A DNA stretch of 32,589 nt from Nocardioides jejuensis (GCF_004337475.1 NZ_SJZJ01000033.1:1-32589); one strand, 5' to 3'. Counted from the first letter of the stretch, positions 8,551-15,821 are shown. A program made the numbers and translations. Notes: a model not told the origin generated them from the letters alone.

Positions 8551-9267
8551 TCAGGACAGCACGACGACCTTCACCGCTGACTGGCTGAAGTCCCAGATCT
8601 CCCGCGACGTCCGGTCGGAGACGCGGATGCAGCCGTGCGACTCCTTGAGGTTGGTGCCGAGGTACCAGTCCGGGTGGATCTGCGTGCCGTCGGACTTGTG
8701 GATCGGGACCCGGTGGAACCCGACGCCGCACAGCCCGGTCTGCACCCGCGTGTAGTGCTGCAGCCACAGCGTCTTGGAGTAGTCGCTGTTGTTGAGGATG
8801 TGGGCGGCGCGGCCGCATGCCGAACCGGTCCGGTAGGTGCCGGCGCGCCACACGCTCGGGTTGTCGATGACGCCGCCCTGCCAGCGGACGGTGCCGTCGT
8901 CGCGGACCAGCCAGACGTAGTTCTGCGTGCGTGAGAGGACGATGCGCCGGCCGGAGCCGGAGGATGCCGGGACGGGGCGGCGGTCGCAGCGGACCTTCGT
9001 CGTTGCTTCCAGACGCGACCACGTGGCCGCGTCGAGGGTCGCGGTCTGCGCGAGCCGGTTGGCCGCCTGGAACTTGGTGACGGCCGCCTTGCTGCGCGTG
9101 CCGTACGCGCCGTCCGCGGCGCCGGCGTCGCAGCCGGCGTCGTTGAGCAGCCGCTGTGCTGTCACGACGGTCCGCGCAGCGGCGGCCGGGGGAGCGGTCG
9201 CGATGGTCGCGCCGAGGGTGAGCGCGGCGATCGCGAGCGTGGTGAGAGTGGAGCCGAGATGGGCCAT
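8551..9267 (-). CDS. Secreted L,D-transpeptidase with peptidoglycan-binding domain
   Basis: A 238-residue exported protein. Residues 1-31 form a Sec-type signal peptide ending PPAAAA. Residues 35-90 match the peptidoglycan-binding 1 fold (AQRLLNDAGCDAGAADGAYGTRSKAAVTKFQAANRLAQT). The C-terminal half is a YkuD (L,D-transpeptidase) domain with the catalytic motif SHGCIRVS around Cys213 and an upstream His in GVGFHRVPIH. Such enzymes make 3-3 cross-links in the cell wall or attach proteins to it. The start is supported by a strong GGAGG 5 nt upstream. map ends 101 bp upstream on the same strand, with a hairpin between them (9309-9327), so it is probably a separate unit. Confidence 0.92.
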   Translation of the reverse strand: MAHLGSTLTTLAIAALTLGATIATAPPAAAARTVVTAQRLLNDAGCDAGAADGAYGTRSKAAVTKFQAANRLAQTATLDAATWSRLEATTKVRCDRRPVPASSGSGRRIVLSRTQNYVWLVRDDGTVRWQGGVIDNPSVWRAGTYRTGSACGRAAHILNNSDYSKTLWLQHYTRVQTGLCGVGFHRVPIHKSDGTQIHPDWYLGTNLKESHGCIRVSDRTSREIWDFSQSAVKVVVLS

Positions 9268-9308
9268 GGGTGCCTCCGGGATGAGCTGTCATCCATGAGA
9301 CGCATCAG

Positions 9309-9327
9309 GACGCAATGAGGTTGCGTC
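9309..9327. terminator. Inverted repeat between map and the L,D-transpeptidase gene
   Basis: GACGCAA (9309-9315) and TTGCGTC (9321-9327) form a perfect 7-bp stem with a 5-nt loop. A further GACGCA lies at 9299-9304. It is placed to end map transcription on the minus strand, but no T-tract follows, so it could equally be an operator for the downstream gene. Confidence 0.4.
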
Positions 9328-9368
9328 ATGCATGCAAGCAGCCCGAGCGCCCGCCCGGCGTACCGCTG

Positions 9369-10226
9369 TCAGGGGTTGGTGAGGATCTCCGCGCCATCCG
9401 CCGTGACGAGCAGCGTGTGCTCGAACTGGGCGCTCCGCCTGAGGTCCTTCGTCACGACCGTCCAGTTGTCCGACCACATCGTGTAGTCGTGCGTGCCGAG
9501 GTTGAGCATCGGCTCGATCGTGAACGTCATGCCGACCTGGATCAGGTCGTCGTAGTGGTCCTGGTCGTAGTGCGGGATGATCAGCCCGCTGTGGAACGTC
9601 GTGCCGATGCCGTGGCCGGTGAAGTCCCGCACGACGCCGTAGCCGAAGCGCTTGGCGTAGGACTCGATGACGCGGCCGATGACGTTGATCCGGCGGCCGG
9701 GCTTCACGGCGTTGATGCCGCGCTGCAGCGCCTCGCGCGTGCGCTCGACCAGCAGCCGCGACTCCTCGTCCACGTCGCCGGCGAGGAACGTCGCGTTGGT
9801 GTCGCCGTGGACACCGTTGAGGTACGCCGTGATGTCGATGTTGACGATGTCGCCGTCCTCGACGACGCGGCTGTCCGGGATGCCGTGGCAGATGACCTCG
9901 TTGATGCTGGAGCACAGCGCCTTGGGGAAGCCGCGGTAGCCGAGCGTGGAGGGGTAGGCGCCGTGGTCGCAGAGGAACTCGTGGCCGATCCGGTCGAGCT
10001 CGTCCGTCGTCACGCCGGGGACGATCGCGGCGCCCACGAGCTCGCGCGCCTGGGCGGCGAGCTTGCCGGCGATCCGCATCTTCTCGATGGTCTCGGCGTC
10101 CTTGATCTCGGACCCGGTGAACTTCGCCGGCGCCGGCTTGTCGACGTACTCCGGCCGCGGGATGGAGGCAGGCACGGGGCGACGGGCAGAGACCACGCCG
10201 GGGAGCACGGGAGAAGCGACAGACAT
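9369..10226 (-). CDS. map: Type I methionine aminopeptidase
   Basis: A 285-residue enzyme that removes the initiator methionine from new proteins. The pita-bread core is clear: the metal ligands are the two Asp of [19 protein letters not shown], the His of [14 protein letters not shown], the Glu of TFTIEPML and the Glu of [12 protein letters not shown] roughly 40-residue Pro-rich N-terminal extension ([23 protein letters not shown]) resembles that of mycobacterial MapB (MetAP1c). The start ATG 10226 lies 7 nt after a TACACT box on the minus strand and has no ribosome binding site, so leaderless translation is likely. It is divergent from a small conserved gene with only 24 bp between start codons. 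Confidence 0.96.
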   Translation of the reverse strand: MSVASPVLPGVVSARRPVPASIPRPEYVDKPAPAKFTGSEIKDAETIEKMRIAGKLAAQARELVGAAIVPGVTTDELDRIGHEFLCDHGAYPSTLGYRGFPKALCSSINEVICHGIPDSRVVEDGDIVNIDITAYLNGVHGDTNATFLAGDVDEESRLLVERTREALQRGINAVKPGRRINVIGRVIESYAKRFGYGVVRDFTGHGIGTTFHSGLIIPHYDQDHYDDLIQVGMTFTIEPMLNLGTHDYTMWSDNWTVVTKDLRRSAQFEHTLLVTADGAEILTNP

Positions 10227-10250
10227 GGGGCCGAGTGTAGTTTCAGTGAC
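10227..10250. promoter_or_regulatory. 24-bp bidirectional promoter with overlapping -10 boxes
   Basis: Only 24 bp separate the start codons of map (minus) and the 62-residue gene (plus). TACACT on the minus strand (10234-10239) is 7 nt from ATG 10226. TAGTTT on the plus strand (10238-10243) is 7 nt from ATG 10251. The two -10 boxes share the TA at 10238-10239. Both match TANNNT, and neither gene has room for a leader or a ribosome binding site. Confidence 0.6.
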
Positions 10251-10439
10251 ATGAGCGAGAGCGACCCGGAGTACTGGTTCTGCCTGAAGCACCACACCGT
10301 GGAGCCCGGAGCCGGCTGCCGCGCCAATGACCGGCTCGGTCCGTACCCCTCCGAGGCCGAGGCTGCGCGCGCCCTCGAGAAGGTCGCCGAGCGCAACCAG
10401 GCCTGGGACAACGACCCCGAGTGGAACGACGAGGCTTGA
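10251..10439 (+). CDS. Small conserved actinobacterial protein, 62 aa
   Basis: A 62-residue acidic protein with the pattern [16 protein letters not shown], then [28 protein letters not shown] recognise this as a conserved short protein of actinobacteria, often divergent from map; some are labelled SPOR-like, but no function is established. The C-x-x-H-H ... C arrangement could bind a metal; this is inference. It starts at ATG 10251 with a TAGTTT box 7 nt upstream and is probably leaderless. Its stop overlaps the start region of the next gene, suggesting a two-gene operon. Confidence 0.8.
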   Translation: MSESDPEYWFCLKHHTVEPGAGCRANDRLGPYPSEAEAARALEKVAERNQAWDNDPEWNDEA

Positions 10440-10723
10440 GCGAGCCCCGTCGCGGCCAGCCGGTCGCGCAGGCCATCTCGCCGTGGCCGTTCGTCGGCAT
10501 GGCCGGCATGGCCTGCACCTTCTTCCTGAACGCCGCCTCCGGCCTGCTGGTGCCCGGCTGGGCGGTCGCTGTCCTGCTGGCGATCTGGGCGGTCCTGCTG
10601 CTCCTTGGCTTCCGCTGGTGGACGCCGCACCCGAGCCGGGTGGTGGTGCTGCCGGTGGTCTCGGTGGTGCTGTGGTTCGGACTCGTGAACCTGGGCGCGG
10701 CCCTCTTCCACTGGTCCGCCTGA
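10436..10723 (+). CDS. Small integral membrane protein
   Basis: A protein of about 95 residues. TTG 10436 overlaps the upstream TGA as TTGA, the usual coupling geometry; GTG 10421 in the same frame would give 100 residues. There are about three hydrophobic segments: [37 protein letters not shown] and [20 protein letters not shown]. The family is not recognised. It probably forms an operon with the 62-residue gene in front. The ArsR promoter region begins directly after its stop. Confidence 0.7.
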   Translation: MSEPRRGQPVAQAISPWPFVGMAGMACTFFLNAASGLLVPGWAVAVLLAIWAVLLLLGFRWWTPHPSRVVVLPVVSVVLWFGLVNLGAALFHWSA

Positions 10724-10726
10724 CGT

Positions 10727-10742
10727 TCAACCAAGGGGTTGA
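10727..10742. promoter_or_regulatory. Operator O1 of the ArsR-SRPBCC operon
   Basis: TCAACC (10727-10732) and GGTTGA (10737-10742) form an inverted repeat with a 4-nt spacer. It overlaps the -35 box TTGACA (10739-10744). The same repeat recurs at 10771-10790. Confidence 0.7.
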
Positions 10743-10767
10743 CAATTGCGGAGCGGCGACGTTGACT
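10739..10767 (+). promoter_or_regulatory. Promoter of the ArsR-SRPBCC operon
   Basis: The -35 box TTGACA (10739-10744) is a perfect consensus. A 17-nt spacer leads to TTGACT (10762-10767) as the -10 region. Transcription would start near 10774, inside the second operator. Confidence 0.6.
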
Positions 10768-10770
10768 GAA

Positions 10771-10790
10771 GATCAACCAAACGGTTGATC
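10771..10790. promoter_or_regulatory. Operator O2 of the ArsR-SRPBCC operon
   Basis: GATCAACC (10771-10778) and GGTTGATC (10783-10790) are perfect 8-bp arms with a 4-nt spacer. It lies on the predicted transcription start and directly before the ribosome binding site AAGGAG (10791-10796). Its centre is 46 bp from the centre of O1. Confidence 0.7.
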
Positions 10791-10801
10791 AAGGAGTCGT
10801 C

Positions 10802-11155
10802 ATGACCGACCAGCTGTCCCGGGCGTTCGCCGCCCTGGCTGATCCCACTCGACGGGATCTCGTGGCCCGCCTTGCCGCTGACGGTGATGCCACGCCGGGC
10901 GAGCTCGGCGCGCCGTACGCGATGAGCCTGCAGGCCGTCTCGAAGCATCTGAAGGTGCTCGAGGAGGCTGGCCTGGTCTCCCGATCGGTCGACGGTCGCC
11001 GTCGGCCGGTGCGGCTGGAGGCCGGCGTCCTCGATCTGATGACGGCCTGGATCGAGCGCTACCGCCGCGAGACGGAGGAGCGCTACGCCCGGCTCGACAC
11101 CCTGCTTGCGGCCATGCCGGCCGCCCAGCCCACCCAGGAGGAGAGTGCGTCATGA
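10802..11155 (+). CDS. ArsR-family transcriptional regulator
   Basis: A 117-residue winged-helix protein. The ArsR core is evident: FAALADPTRRDLVARLAADGDATPGEL, then the recognition helix MSLQAVSKHLKVLEEAGLV and the wing SVDGRRRPVRLE. It has no Cys metal-binding motif (ELCVC type), so it is not a classical metal sensor; it belongs to the group paired with SRPBCC/AHSA1 proteins. The start is supported by AAGGAG with a 5-nt spacer. It overlaps the SRPBCC gene by ATGA (11152-11155). Two matching inverted repeats flank its promoter, one on the -35 box and one on the start site, a layout that suggests autorepression. Confidence 0.92.
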   Translation: MTDQLSRAFAALADPTRRDLVARLAADGDATPGELGAPYAMSLQAVSKHLKVLEEAGLVSRSVDGRRRPVRLEAGVLDLMTAWIERYRRETEERYARLDTLLAAMPAAQPTQEESAS

Positions 11156-11634
11156 ACAGGTCGACGCGGCACGAGACCGCGATCGTCGCGGACCCTGACA
11201 TTCCCGTCATCACGATCGTTCGCGAGTTCGACGCATCCCCGTCGGACGTCTTCCGGGCCCATGTCGATCCGGACATCTTCCGGCAGTGGTGCGGGCCTCG
11301 CTCGACCGAGATGCGCATCGAGCACTGGGATGCCCGCACAGGCGGAGCCTGGCGGTACGCGGCCTGGCGCCAGGGGGAGGAGATCGCGCGGTTCTTCGGT
11401 TCCTTCCACGAGGTGCGGGAGCCGGATCGGATCGTCCAGACCTTCACGTACGAGGGTGGTGGCGACGGCGTCTCGCTGGAGACGTTGCGACTCGAGGAGC
11501 TGCCCGGTGGCCGCACGCGTCTGACGGGGGTCTCCGTCGTCGACACGATGGAGCTCCGCGACATCATCATGAACAGCGGCATGGAGGTCGGTGTCGTCGA
11601 GGGCTACGAGCGACTGGACGCTCTGCTGGCCTGA
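11152..11634 (+). CDS. SRPBCC (AHSA1-like) domain protein
   Basis: A 160-residue START-superfamily helix-grip protein. The signs are ITIVREFDASPSDVFRAHVDPDIFRQWCGP at the start, GGAWRYAAW in the middle, FGSFHEVREPDRIVQTFTYEG and the closing helix MNSGMEVGVVEGYERLDALLA. Members bind hydrophobic ligands in a deep pocket. It is translationally coupled to the ArsR gene (ATGA overlap), which suggests that it binds or modifies the signal the regulator responds to, though this is inference. There is no signal peptide. Its end is followed after 9 nt by the operators of the satD promoter. Confidence 0.9.
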   Translation: MNRSTRHETAIVADPDIPVITIVREFDASPSDVFRAHVDPDIFRQWCGPRSTEMRIEHWDARTGGAWRYAAWRQGEEIARFFGSFHEVREPDRIVQTFTYEGGGDGVSLETLRLEELPGGRTRLTGVSVVDTMELRDIIMNSGMEVGVVEGYERLDALLA

Positions 11635-11643
11635 CGGTCTAGT

Positions 11644-11658
11644 GAAGAAAATATCTTC
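11644..11658. promoter_or_regulatory. Operator-like repeat 1 upstream of satD
   Basis: GAAGAAAATATCTTC contains the arms GAAGA and TCTTC around a 5-nt centre. A related 15-mer at 11672-11686 matches it at 11 of 15 positions. It lies where the -35 region of the satD promoter should be, in an AT-rich island within GC-rich DNA. Confidence 0.55.
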
Positions 11659-11671
11659 AGAATGACCGAAT

Positions 11672-11686
11672 GAAGGTATTCTCTTC
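11672..11686. promoter_or_regulatory. Operator-like repeat 2 with embedded -10 box of satD
   Basis: GAAGGTATTCTCTTC repeats the GAAG-N6-(T)CTTC pattern of 11644-11658, with centres 28 bp apart. It contains TATTCT (11677-11682), a TANNNT -10 box 6 nt before ATG 11689. A repressor on this site would cover both the -10 box and the start of the likely leaderless mRNA. Confidence 0.55.
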
Positions 11687-11688
11687 TC

Positions 11689-12330
11689 ATGAGTCAGCGT
11701 GCCGTCGCCACCGTGATCGGTGATGTCGTGGGCTCCCGGCACGCCACGAGCCGGGTCGACCTGCACGATCGGCTGACGCGCCTCGTGGCGGCGGTCAACG
11801 CTGATGCAGCGCCGGTCACGCCGTTGCGGATCACGGTCGGCGACGAGTACCAGGGGGCTTTCGCCTCGGTCGGCGCGGCCCTTGCGGCGGTACGCCGGAT
11901 CCAGCGCGCGGCGGGCGGGGAGATCGACCTGCGCCACGGCATCGGCTGGGGCGAGGTGAGCGTGCTCGCCGACGAGCCGCGCGTCGAGGACGGCCCCGGG
12001 TGGTGGGCCGCCCGCGAGGCGATCGAAGCAGTGGCGGCGGACCAGCAGCGCGCCGGACTGCGGCATCTCCGCACGGCGTACCGATGTGCTTCGGGGGAGA
12101 CCGGTCCTGCGGTCGAGGCAGTCAACGCGGCGCTCATGCTTCGTGACCAGGCGTACGGCGCCCTTGCGCCGCGTTCTGTGTCGGTCCTGCATGGTCTGAT
12201 GGACGGACGGAGCCAGCGCGACATCGCGGAGGCCGAGGGCGTCTCGCCCTCGGCGATCAGTCAGCGGGTCCGGCACGACGGCATCGCGGTGATCCTCGCC
12301 GCCGACGAACTCCTCGGGAGGCTGACATGA
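11689..12330 (+). CDS. SatD family protein
   Basis: A 213-residue protein of the SatD family. The N-terminal block AVATVIGDVVGSRHATSRVDLHDRL and ITVGDEYQGAFASVGAALAAVRRIQ resemble a degenerate nucleotide-cyclase-like fold. The C-terminus, DIAEAEGVSPSAISQRVRHDG, is a clear helix-turn-helix. SatD was named from a streptococcal acid-tolerance locus; its function is not established. Because it carries its own DNA-binding motif and has paired repeats over its promoter, autoregulation is plausible. It overlaps the membrane protein gene by ATGA. The start ATG 11689 has no ribosome binding site but has a -10 box 6 nt away. Confidence 0.88.
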   Translation: MSQRAVATVIGDVVGSRHATSRVDLHDRLTRLVAAVNADAAPVTPLRITVGDEYQGAFASVGAALAAVRRIQRAAGGEIDLRHGIGWGEVSVLADEPRVEDGPGWWAAREAIEAVAADQQRAGLRHLRTAYRCASGETGPAVEAVNAALMLRDQAYGALAPRSVSVLHGLMDGRSQRDIAEAEGVSPSAISQRVRHDGIAVILAADELLGRLT

Positions 12331-13067
12331 CCTGGCTCGCGGTCCTGCTGCTCGGCGTCGCCTGCACGGACCTCGCGCACTCGCTCCTGCAGCGGCACGT
12401 CCTGCCGCAGCTCGCGGGCGCCTTAGCAGCGGTGCTGGTCGGGCTCGTCTCCGGGATGACTGGGGCGCGCGACGTGGGTGCGCTGGTCGTGATCGTCGCG
12501 CTCGTGCTCGCGTGGGGCTTTTCGGTGAGCCGGGGCTTTGCTGCCGGCGGCCGAGCCTGGGTGCCGCTCGCTGTCCTCGGCGGGTCCGTCGGCGCGGCCG
12601 TTGTGGCAGCGCCCCTGGCGCCGGAGTTGGCCTCCGATGGCCTGCTCGGCCGATGGCTCGATGCGGTGCCGTGGCCGTCGCTCCCGGGTGCGGAGCCTTC
12701 GCGGGTGCTGATGGTCGGTGCGCTCGCACTGGTGCAGCTCTCCACGGGCAACGTGGTCGTCCGTCTCGTGCTCGCCGCGACCGGCACGGTGCTGCCAGCG
12801 CAGCACGGCACCGCCGGCGACCCGGAGACGCGACTCAAGGGCGGCCGCCTCCTCGGGCCGATGGAGCGCCTGGTGATCCTCGGCCTCGGTCTGGCGGGTG
12901 AGCTCACGGCCGCCGGCATCGTCATCGCCGCGAAAGGGCTGCTGCGCTTCCCCGAGCTCCAGTCGAAGGGCGAGCAGGAGCGCATCCACCAGCTGACCGA
13001 GTACTTCCTGGTCGGCAGCTTCGTCAGCTGGCTCGTGCCGCTGACGTCACTCGTCCTGCTCAGCTGA
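12327..13067 (+). CDS. Integral membrane protein, DUF3307-like partner of SatD
   Basis: A 246-residue polytopic membrane protein with about five or six spans, including WLAVLLLGVACTDLAHSLLQ, QLAGALAAVLVGLVSGM, VGALVVIVALVLAWGF, WVPLAVLGGSVGAAVVAAPL, LVILGLGLAGELTAAGIVIAA and VGSFVSWLVPLTSLVLL. The conserved-looking DxxHS near the start and the LKGGRLLGPMERLVILGL loop fit the DUF3307 family, whose members often follow satD. It starts within the satD stop (ATGA), so the two are a coupled operon. The function is unknown; the pairing suggests a membrane partner for the SatD regulator. Confidence 0.83.
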   Translation: MTWLAVLLLGVACTDLAHSLLQRHVLPQLAGALAAVLVGLVSGMTGARDVGALVVIVALVLAWGFSVSRGFAAGGRAWVPLAVLGGSVGAAVVAAPLAPELASDGLLGRWLDAVPWPSLPGAEPSRVLMVGALALVQLSTGNVVVRLVLAATGTVLPAQHGTAGDPETRLKGGRLLGPMERLVILGLGLAGELTAAGIVIAAKGLLRFPELQSKGEQERIHQLTEYFLVGSFVSWLVPLTSLVLLS

Positions 13068-13070
13068 CGC

Positions 13071-13163
13071 CGAGACGGGCCTCGTGCCGCCGGCCGAGAC
13101 GGGGCTCGTGCGCGCGTCGGGCCGGCATGGGCCCCGTGTCAGCGCGGCACAAGCCCCGTCTCG
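13071..13163. repeat. Four-unit inverted repeat array (forward, forward, reverse, reverse)
   Basis: Two forward units resembling CGAGACGGGSCTCGTGC occur at 13071-13088 and 13095-13111. Two reverse-complement units occur at 13124-13140 and 13146-13163. The second and fourth units pair over 17 bp with one mismatch. The array fills the space between the convergent stops of the DUF3307-like gene (13067) and panB (13169), so it would make a strong stem in RNA from either strand and may act as a bidirectional terminator. There is no T-tract. Confidence 0.75.
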
Positions 13164-13168
13164 ATGAA

Positions 13169-14044
13169 TCAGAAGGAGTGCTCCGCGTCGGGGAACGTGC
13201 CGCCCTTGACGTCGGCGGCGTACGCCTTTGCGCCCTCGAGCAGGACCGACCGGACGTCGGCGTACTGCTTGACGAACTTCGGCATGCGGCCCGTGCGGAT
13301 GCCGAACGCGTCGGTCCAGACGAGCACCTGGCCGTCGCAGCCGGCTCCTGCGCCGATGCCGATCGTCAGGATGTCGAGCTCCTTGGAGACCTGCTCGGCG
13401 ACGTCGGCCGGGACCATCTCCATGACGACCGCGAACGCTCCGGCTTCCTGAACGGCGTGGGCGTCGGCCAGCAGCTTCTCGGCGCCGGCGCCGCGGCCCT
13501 GGATCCGGTAGCCGCCGAGGGTGTGCTCGCTCTGCGGGGTGAAGCCGATGTGGGCGATGACCGGCACGCCGCCCTGGACCAGCTTGGAGATGACGGGGGC
13601 CATCTCGGCACCGCCCTCGAGCTTCACGCAGTGGGCGCCGCCCTCCTTCATGAACCGGACGGCGGTCAGGTAGGCCTGCTCGGGCGAGGCCTGGTAGCTG
13701 CCGAACGGCAGGTCGCCCACGACCATCGCGCGCTTCGCGGTCTTCGCGACGGCGCGGGTCAGGGGGAGGAGCTCGTCGACGGTGATCGGGAGCGAGGTCT
13801 CGTTGCCGAGCACATTGTTGGACGCGGAGTCGCCCACCAGCAGCATCTCGATGCCGGCTTCGTCGAAGATCTCGGCGGTGTACATGTCGTACGCCGTCAG
13901 CATGGTGACCTTCTCGCCACGCGCCTTCATCTCCGCGAGGTGGTGCGTGCGGATCCGCTTGATGGTGGCGCTCGCGGGGGCGCTGCCGCTGCCGTAGGGC
14001 GCGGCGACTTCGCCGGAGGCGGGGGTCGGCTGCTGCTCGCTCAT
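13169..14044 (-). CDS. panB: 3-methyl-2-oxobutanoate hydroxymethyltransferase (ketopantoate hydroxymethyltransferase)
   Basis: A 291-residue enzyme that transfers a hydroxymethyl group from methylenetetrahydrofolate to 2-oxoisovalerate, the first step of pantothenate (coenzyme A) synthesis. Family blocks: [71 protein letters not shown] and [25 protein letters not shown]. The Asp and Glu residues in VGDS, DLPF and KLEGG match the Mg-binding and active-site positions. ATG 14044 is chosen because AAGGAG lies 6 nt upstream. The first 25 residues are a Ser/Ala/Gly-rich extension. It stands alone on the minus strand, downstream of the DUF1023 gene. Confidence 0.96.
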   Translation of the reverse strand: MSEQQPTPASGEVAAPYGSGSAPASATIKRIRTHHLAEMKARGEKVTMLTAYDMYTAEIFDEAGIEMLLVGDSASNNVLGNETSLPITVDELLPLTRAVAKTAKRAMVVGDLPFGSYQASPEQAYLTAVRFMKEGGAHCVKLEGGAEMAPVISKLVQGGVPVIAHIGFTPQSEHTLGGYRIQGRGAGAEKLLADAHAVQEAGAFAVVMEMVPADVAEQVSKELDILTIGIGAGAGCDGQVLVWTDAFGIRTGRMPKFVKQYADVRSVLLEGAKAYAADVKGGTFPDAEHSF

Positions 14045-14146
14045 GGCGATCTCCTTCGTGGACTCGAGGCTCCCTGTCGGAGTCCCCGGACGCACTGGCA
14101 AGGCTAGACCTGCCATGCCCGCGCAGGGGATGTCTGGTCGGTCACG

Positions 14147-15610
14147 TCAGCGTCGCCAGCTCGTCAGCTCGTACGGCGCCTGGCCGGCCAACCAGTGGGC
14201 GGCCAGCGATGCCCCGCCCGTCGTGCGTGACGGGACCGTGGGCACGGGCTGGTCCGCGACGACCGCACCGACCGCAGCGGCCGTCGGCGAGCCGGGCTGG
14301 AGGTACTCCATGTGGATGTCGACAAAGCGACCCGGCTCGTCGAGGTGGGGTGCCGGGACGGGCGCGGTCGGCAGGCGGACTGCCCCGAAGTCGCGTTGCG
14401 AGGGGTCCTCGCCGAGTGCGCCGGGTCCGCCGTGGTGCGGCGCAGAGCCGACCCAGGTCACGGGGTCGAGGTCGTCTGATGCGACCCAGACGGGCATCCG
14501 GAGATCACTCGCGCGGTGCGCCCCCGGTCCCACTCCCGGGCTGCCCAGCAGGACGAGGCGGTCGGCGTCCATCCCGTGTCGGGCGGCGATCGCCGCGGTC
14601 GTCGAGCCGTAGCTGTGGCCGACCACGGTCACCGCTGCCGTGCTGCTTACGGCGAGGCGGTCGACGAAGTCCTCGAGATCGGCCGCGCCCTCCGTTGCTG
14701 CACTGCTCGACAGGGTCCCGGCCAGGTCGCCCAGGTGGCGTGGATCGAGGTGGCCCGCGTGGCGGCCGCTCGGGGCGTCGTAGCCGAGCCAGGCGATCGT
14801 CGCGGTCGACGCCGCGGGGCGTGCGGCGGACGCCGCTTGCCCGACCGCGAGCGCCAGCGCGCCGACGTCCGCCATCGTCGTCGCGTCGTTGGTGATGCCG
14901 GGGACCACCACGGCGACGTCGTCGGCAGTCGTGGGGTCGCCGTAGGAGATCACGACGGAGCCGTCGCCTCCGAAGCGCTTCGGCTCGTAGTCCAGGAGGT
15001 ACGCCGACCCGTCACCCTCCGCGAGAGCCGCGCGCGTGGCCCGCGCGGCGGCGGAGTCCTCGGTAGCGAGCAGGCTGCGCCACGCCGCATCCGTGGCCAC
15101 CACGAGCGGTGCCGTGGTCGGTCGGCGGAGCGCCAGGATCGTCCGCTCCTCTGCCTCGTAAGCAGAATCCGCCCACTGCCGGATCGCACTGGTCAAAGTC
15201 GTGTGCTCGACCCAGATGGCGTTGCGCAGGCCGTCCGCCGCGGGAGTCGCATCGGGCACCAGTGTCAGCGCCGAACGGTGCTCGCAGAAGTCGGCGAGGC
15301 GGTGGTGCAGCGCCGCGTGCGCCCGTGCGAGATCGACCAGCGAGGCGGCCCATTCACCGAGGGCGCGGGCCTGGGTGAGCCCTCGTGTCGCGAGCCGGGT
15401 CGCCCGTCCTCCCTCGCGCGCTGCGCGCCCCGCTGCTGCCTCTGCGGCAACCCCGGTCCAGCCACCGTCTGCGCCGAGGGCGCGCCGCAGGTCGGCCGCG
15501 ACGTGGCCGACCCCGACCGCCGACTCGATCCAGGCGCGCGCCGCGGCAGCGACGACCGGCGCAGGCGGGGCAGCGGCAGGTAGTGCGGGCGGCGGGGGGA
15601 GTCCGGTCAT
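14147..15610 (-). CDS. Alpha/beta hydrolase of the DUF1023 family
   Basis: A 487-residue protein. The C-terminal part holds the alpha/beta hydrolase domain, with DDVAVVVPGITNDATTMADVGALA and IAWLGYDAPSG, the nucleophile elbow VTVVGHSYGSTT (GxSxG) and a later acidic segment VWVASDDLDPVTW, all typical of the DUF1023 family. The first 200 residues are helical and Ala-rich, with a Pro-rich start (PPPPALPAAAPPAP); this kind of helical region is common ahead of DUF1023 in actinobacteria and recalls WXG-like helical pairs. No signal peptide. ATG 15610 is supported by GGTGG 4 nt upstream. The substrate is unknown. It is divergent from the iron-box-like region at 15731-15790. Confidence 0.87.
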   Translation of the reverse strand: MTGLPPPPALPAAAPPAPVVAAAARAWIESAVGVGHVAADLRRALGADGGWTGVAAEAAAGRAAREGGRATRLATRGLTQARALGEWAASLVDLARAHAALHHRLADFCEHRSALTLVPDATPAADGLRNAIWVEHTTLTSAIRQWADSAYEAEERTILALRRPTTAPLVVATDAAWRSLLATEDSAAARATRAALAEGDGSAYLLDYEPKRFGGDGSVVISYGDPTTADDVAVVVPGITNDATTMADVGALALAVGQAASAARPAASTATIAWLGYDAPSGRHAGHLDPRHLGDLAGTLSSSAATEGAADLEDFVDRLAVSSTAAVTVVGHSYGSTTAAIAARHGMDADRLVLLGSPGVGPGAHRASDLRMPVWVASDDLDPVTWVGSAPHHGGPGALGEDPSQRDFGAVRLPTAPVPAPHLDEPGRFVDIHMEYLQPGSPTAAAVGAVVADQPVPTVPSRTTGGASLAAHWLAGQAPYELTSWRR

Positions 15611-15730
15611 GGCGCCACCGTCGGCGTACCCCGCCTGCGGTGGCAAGGCACGGGCTGCCCGCCTGTGGACGGCCTCACGCGTGGCTCGCCGTGACGCGCG
15701 TCATGTGTCCGGAACGTCGGAAGACCTTGC

Positions 15731-15751
15731 AGGAAGGCATACCTAACCTCT
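15731..15751. promoter_or_regulatory. Possible iron (DtxR/IdeR-type) box 1
   Basis: Read on the minus strand this stretch contains AGGTTAGG followed by a CCT half-site. By eye it agrees with the DtxR/IdeR 19-mer consensus at about 11 of 19 positions. It lies 38 bp from a second, similar site. Confidence 0.4.
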
Positions 15752-15765
15752 ACGGTCAGGGCCAC

Positions 15766-15784
15766 CTTACTTAGGCATCCCTAA
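15766..15784. promoter_or_regulatory. Possible iron (DtxR/IdeR-type) box 2 at the promoter
   Basis: TTAGG (15771-15775) and CCTAA (15780-15784) are embedded in the longer inverted repeat ACTTAGG/CCTAAGT. The 19 bases agree with the DtxR/IdeR consensus at about 12 positions. The site overlaps TAAGTT (15782-15787), a candidate -10 box for the membrane protein gene, which fits metal-dependent repression. Confidence 0.5.
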
Positions 15785-15821
15785 GTTAATGCACGTCGCG
15801 TTCCAAGGATCGATTGCCACG

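Noticed and set aside
13071..13163. CRISPR array
   Set aside because: The units change orientation and spacing is irregular (6, 12 and 5 bp); no cas genes are present.
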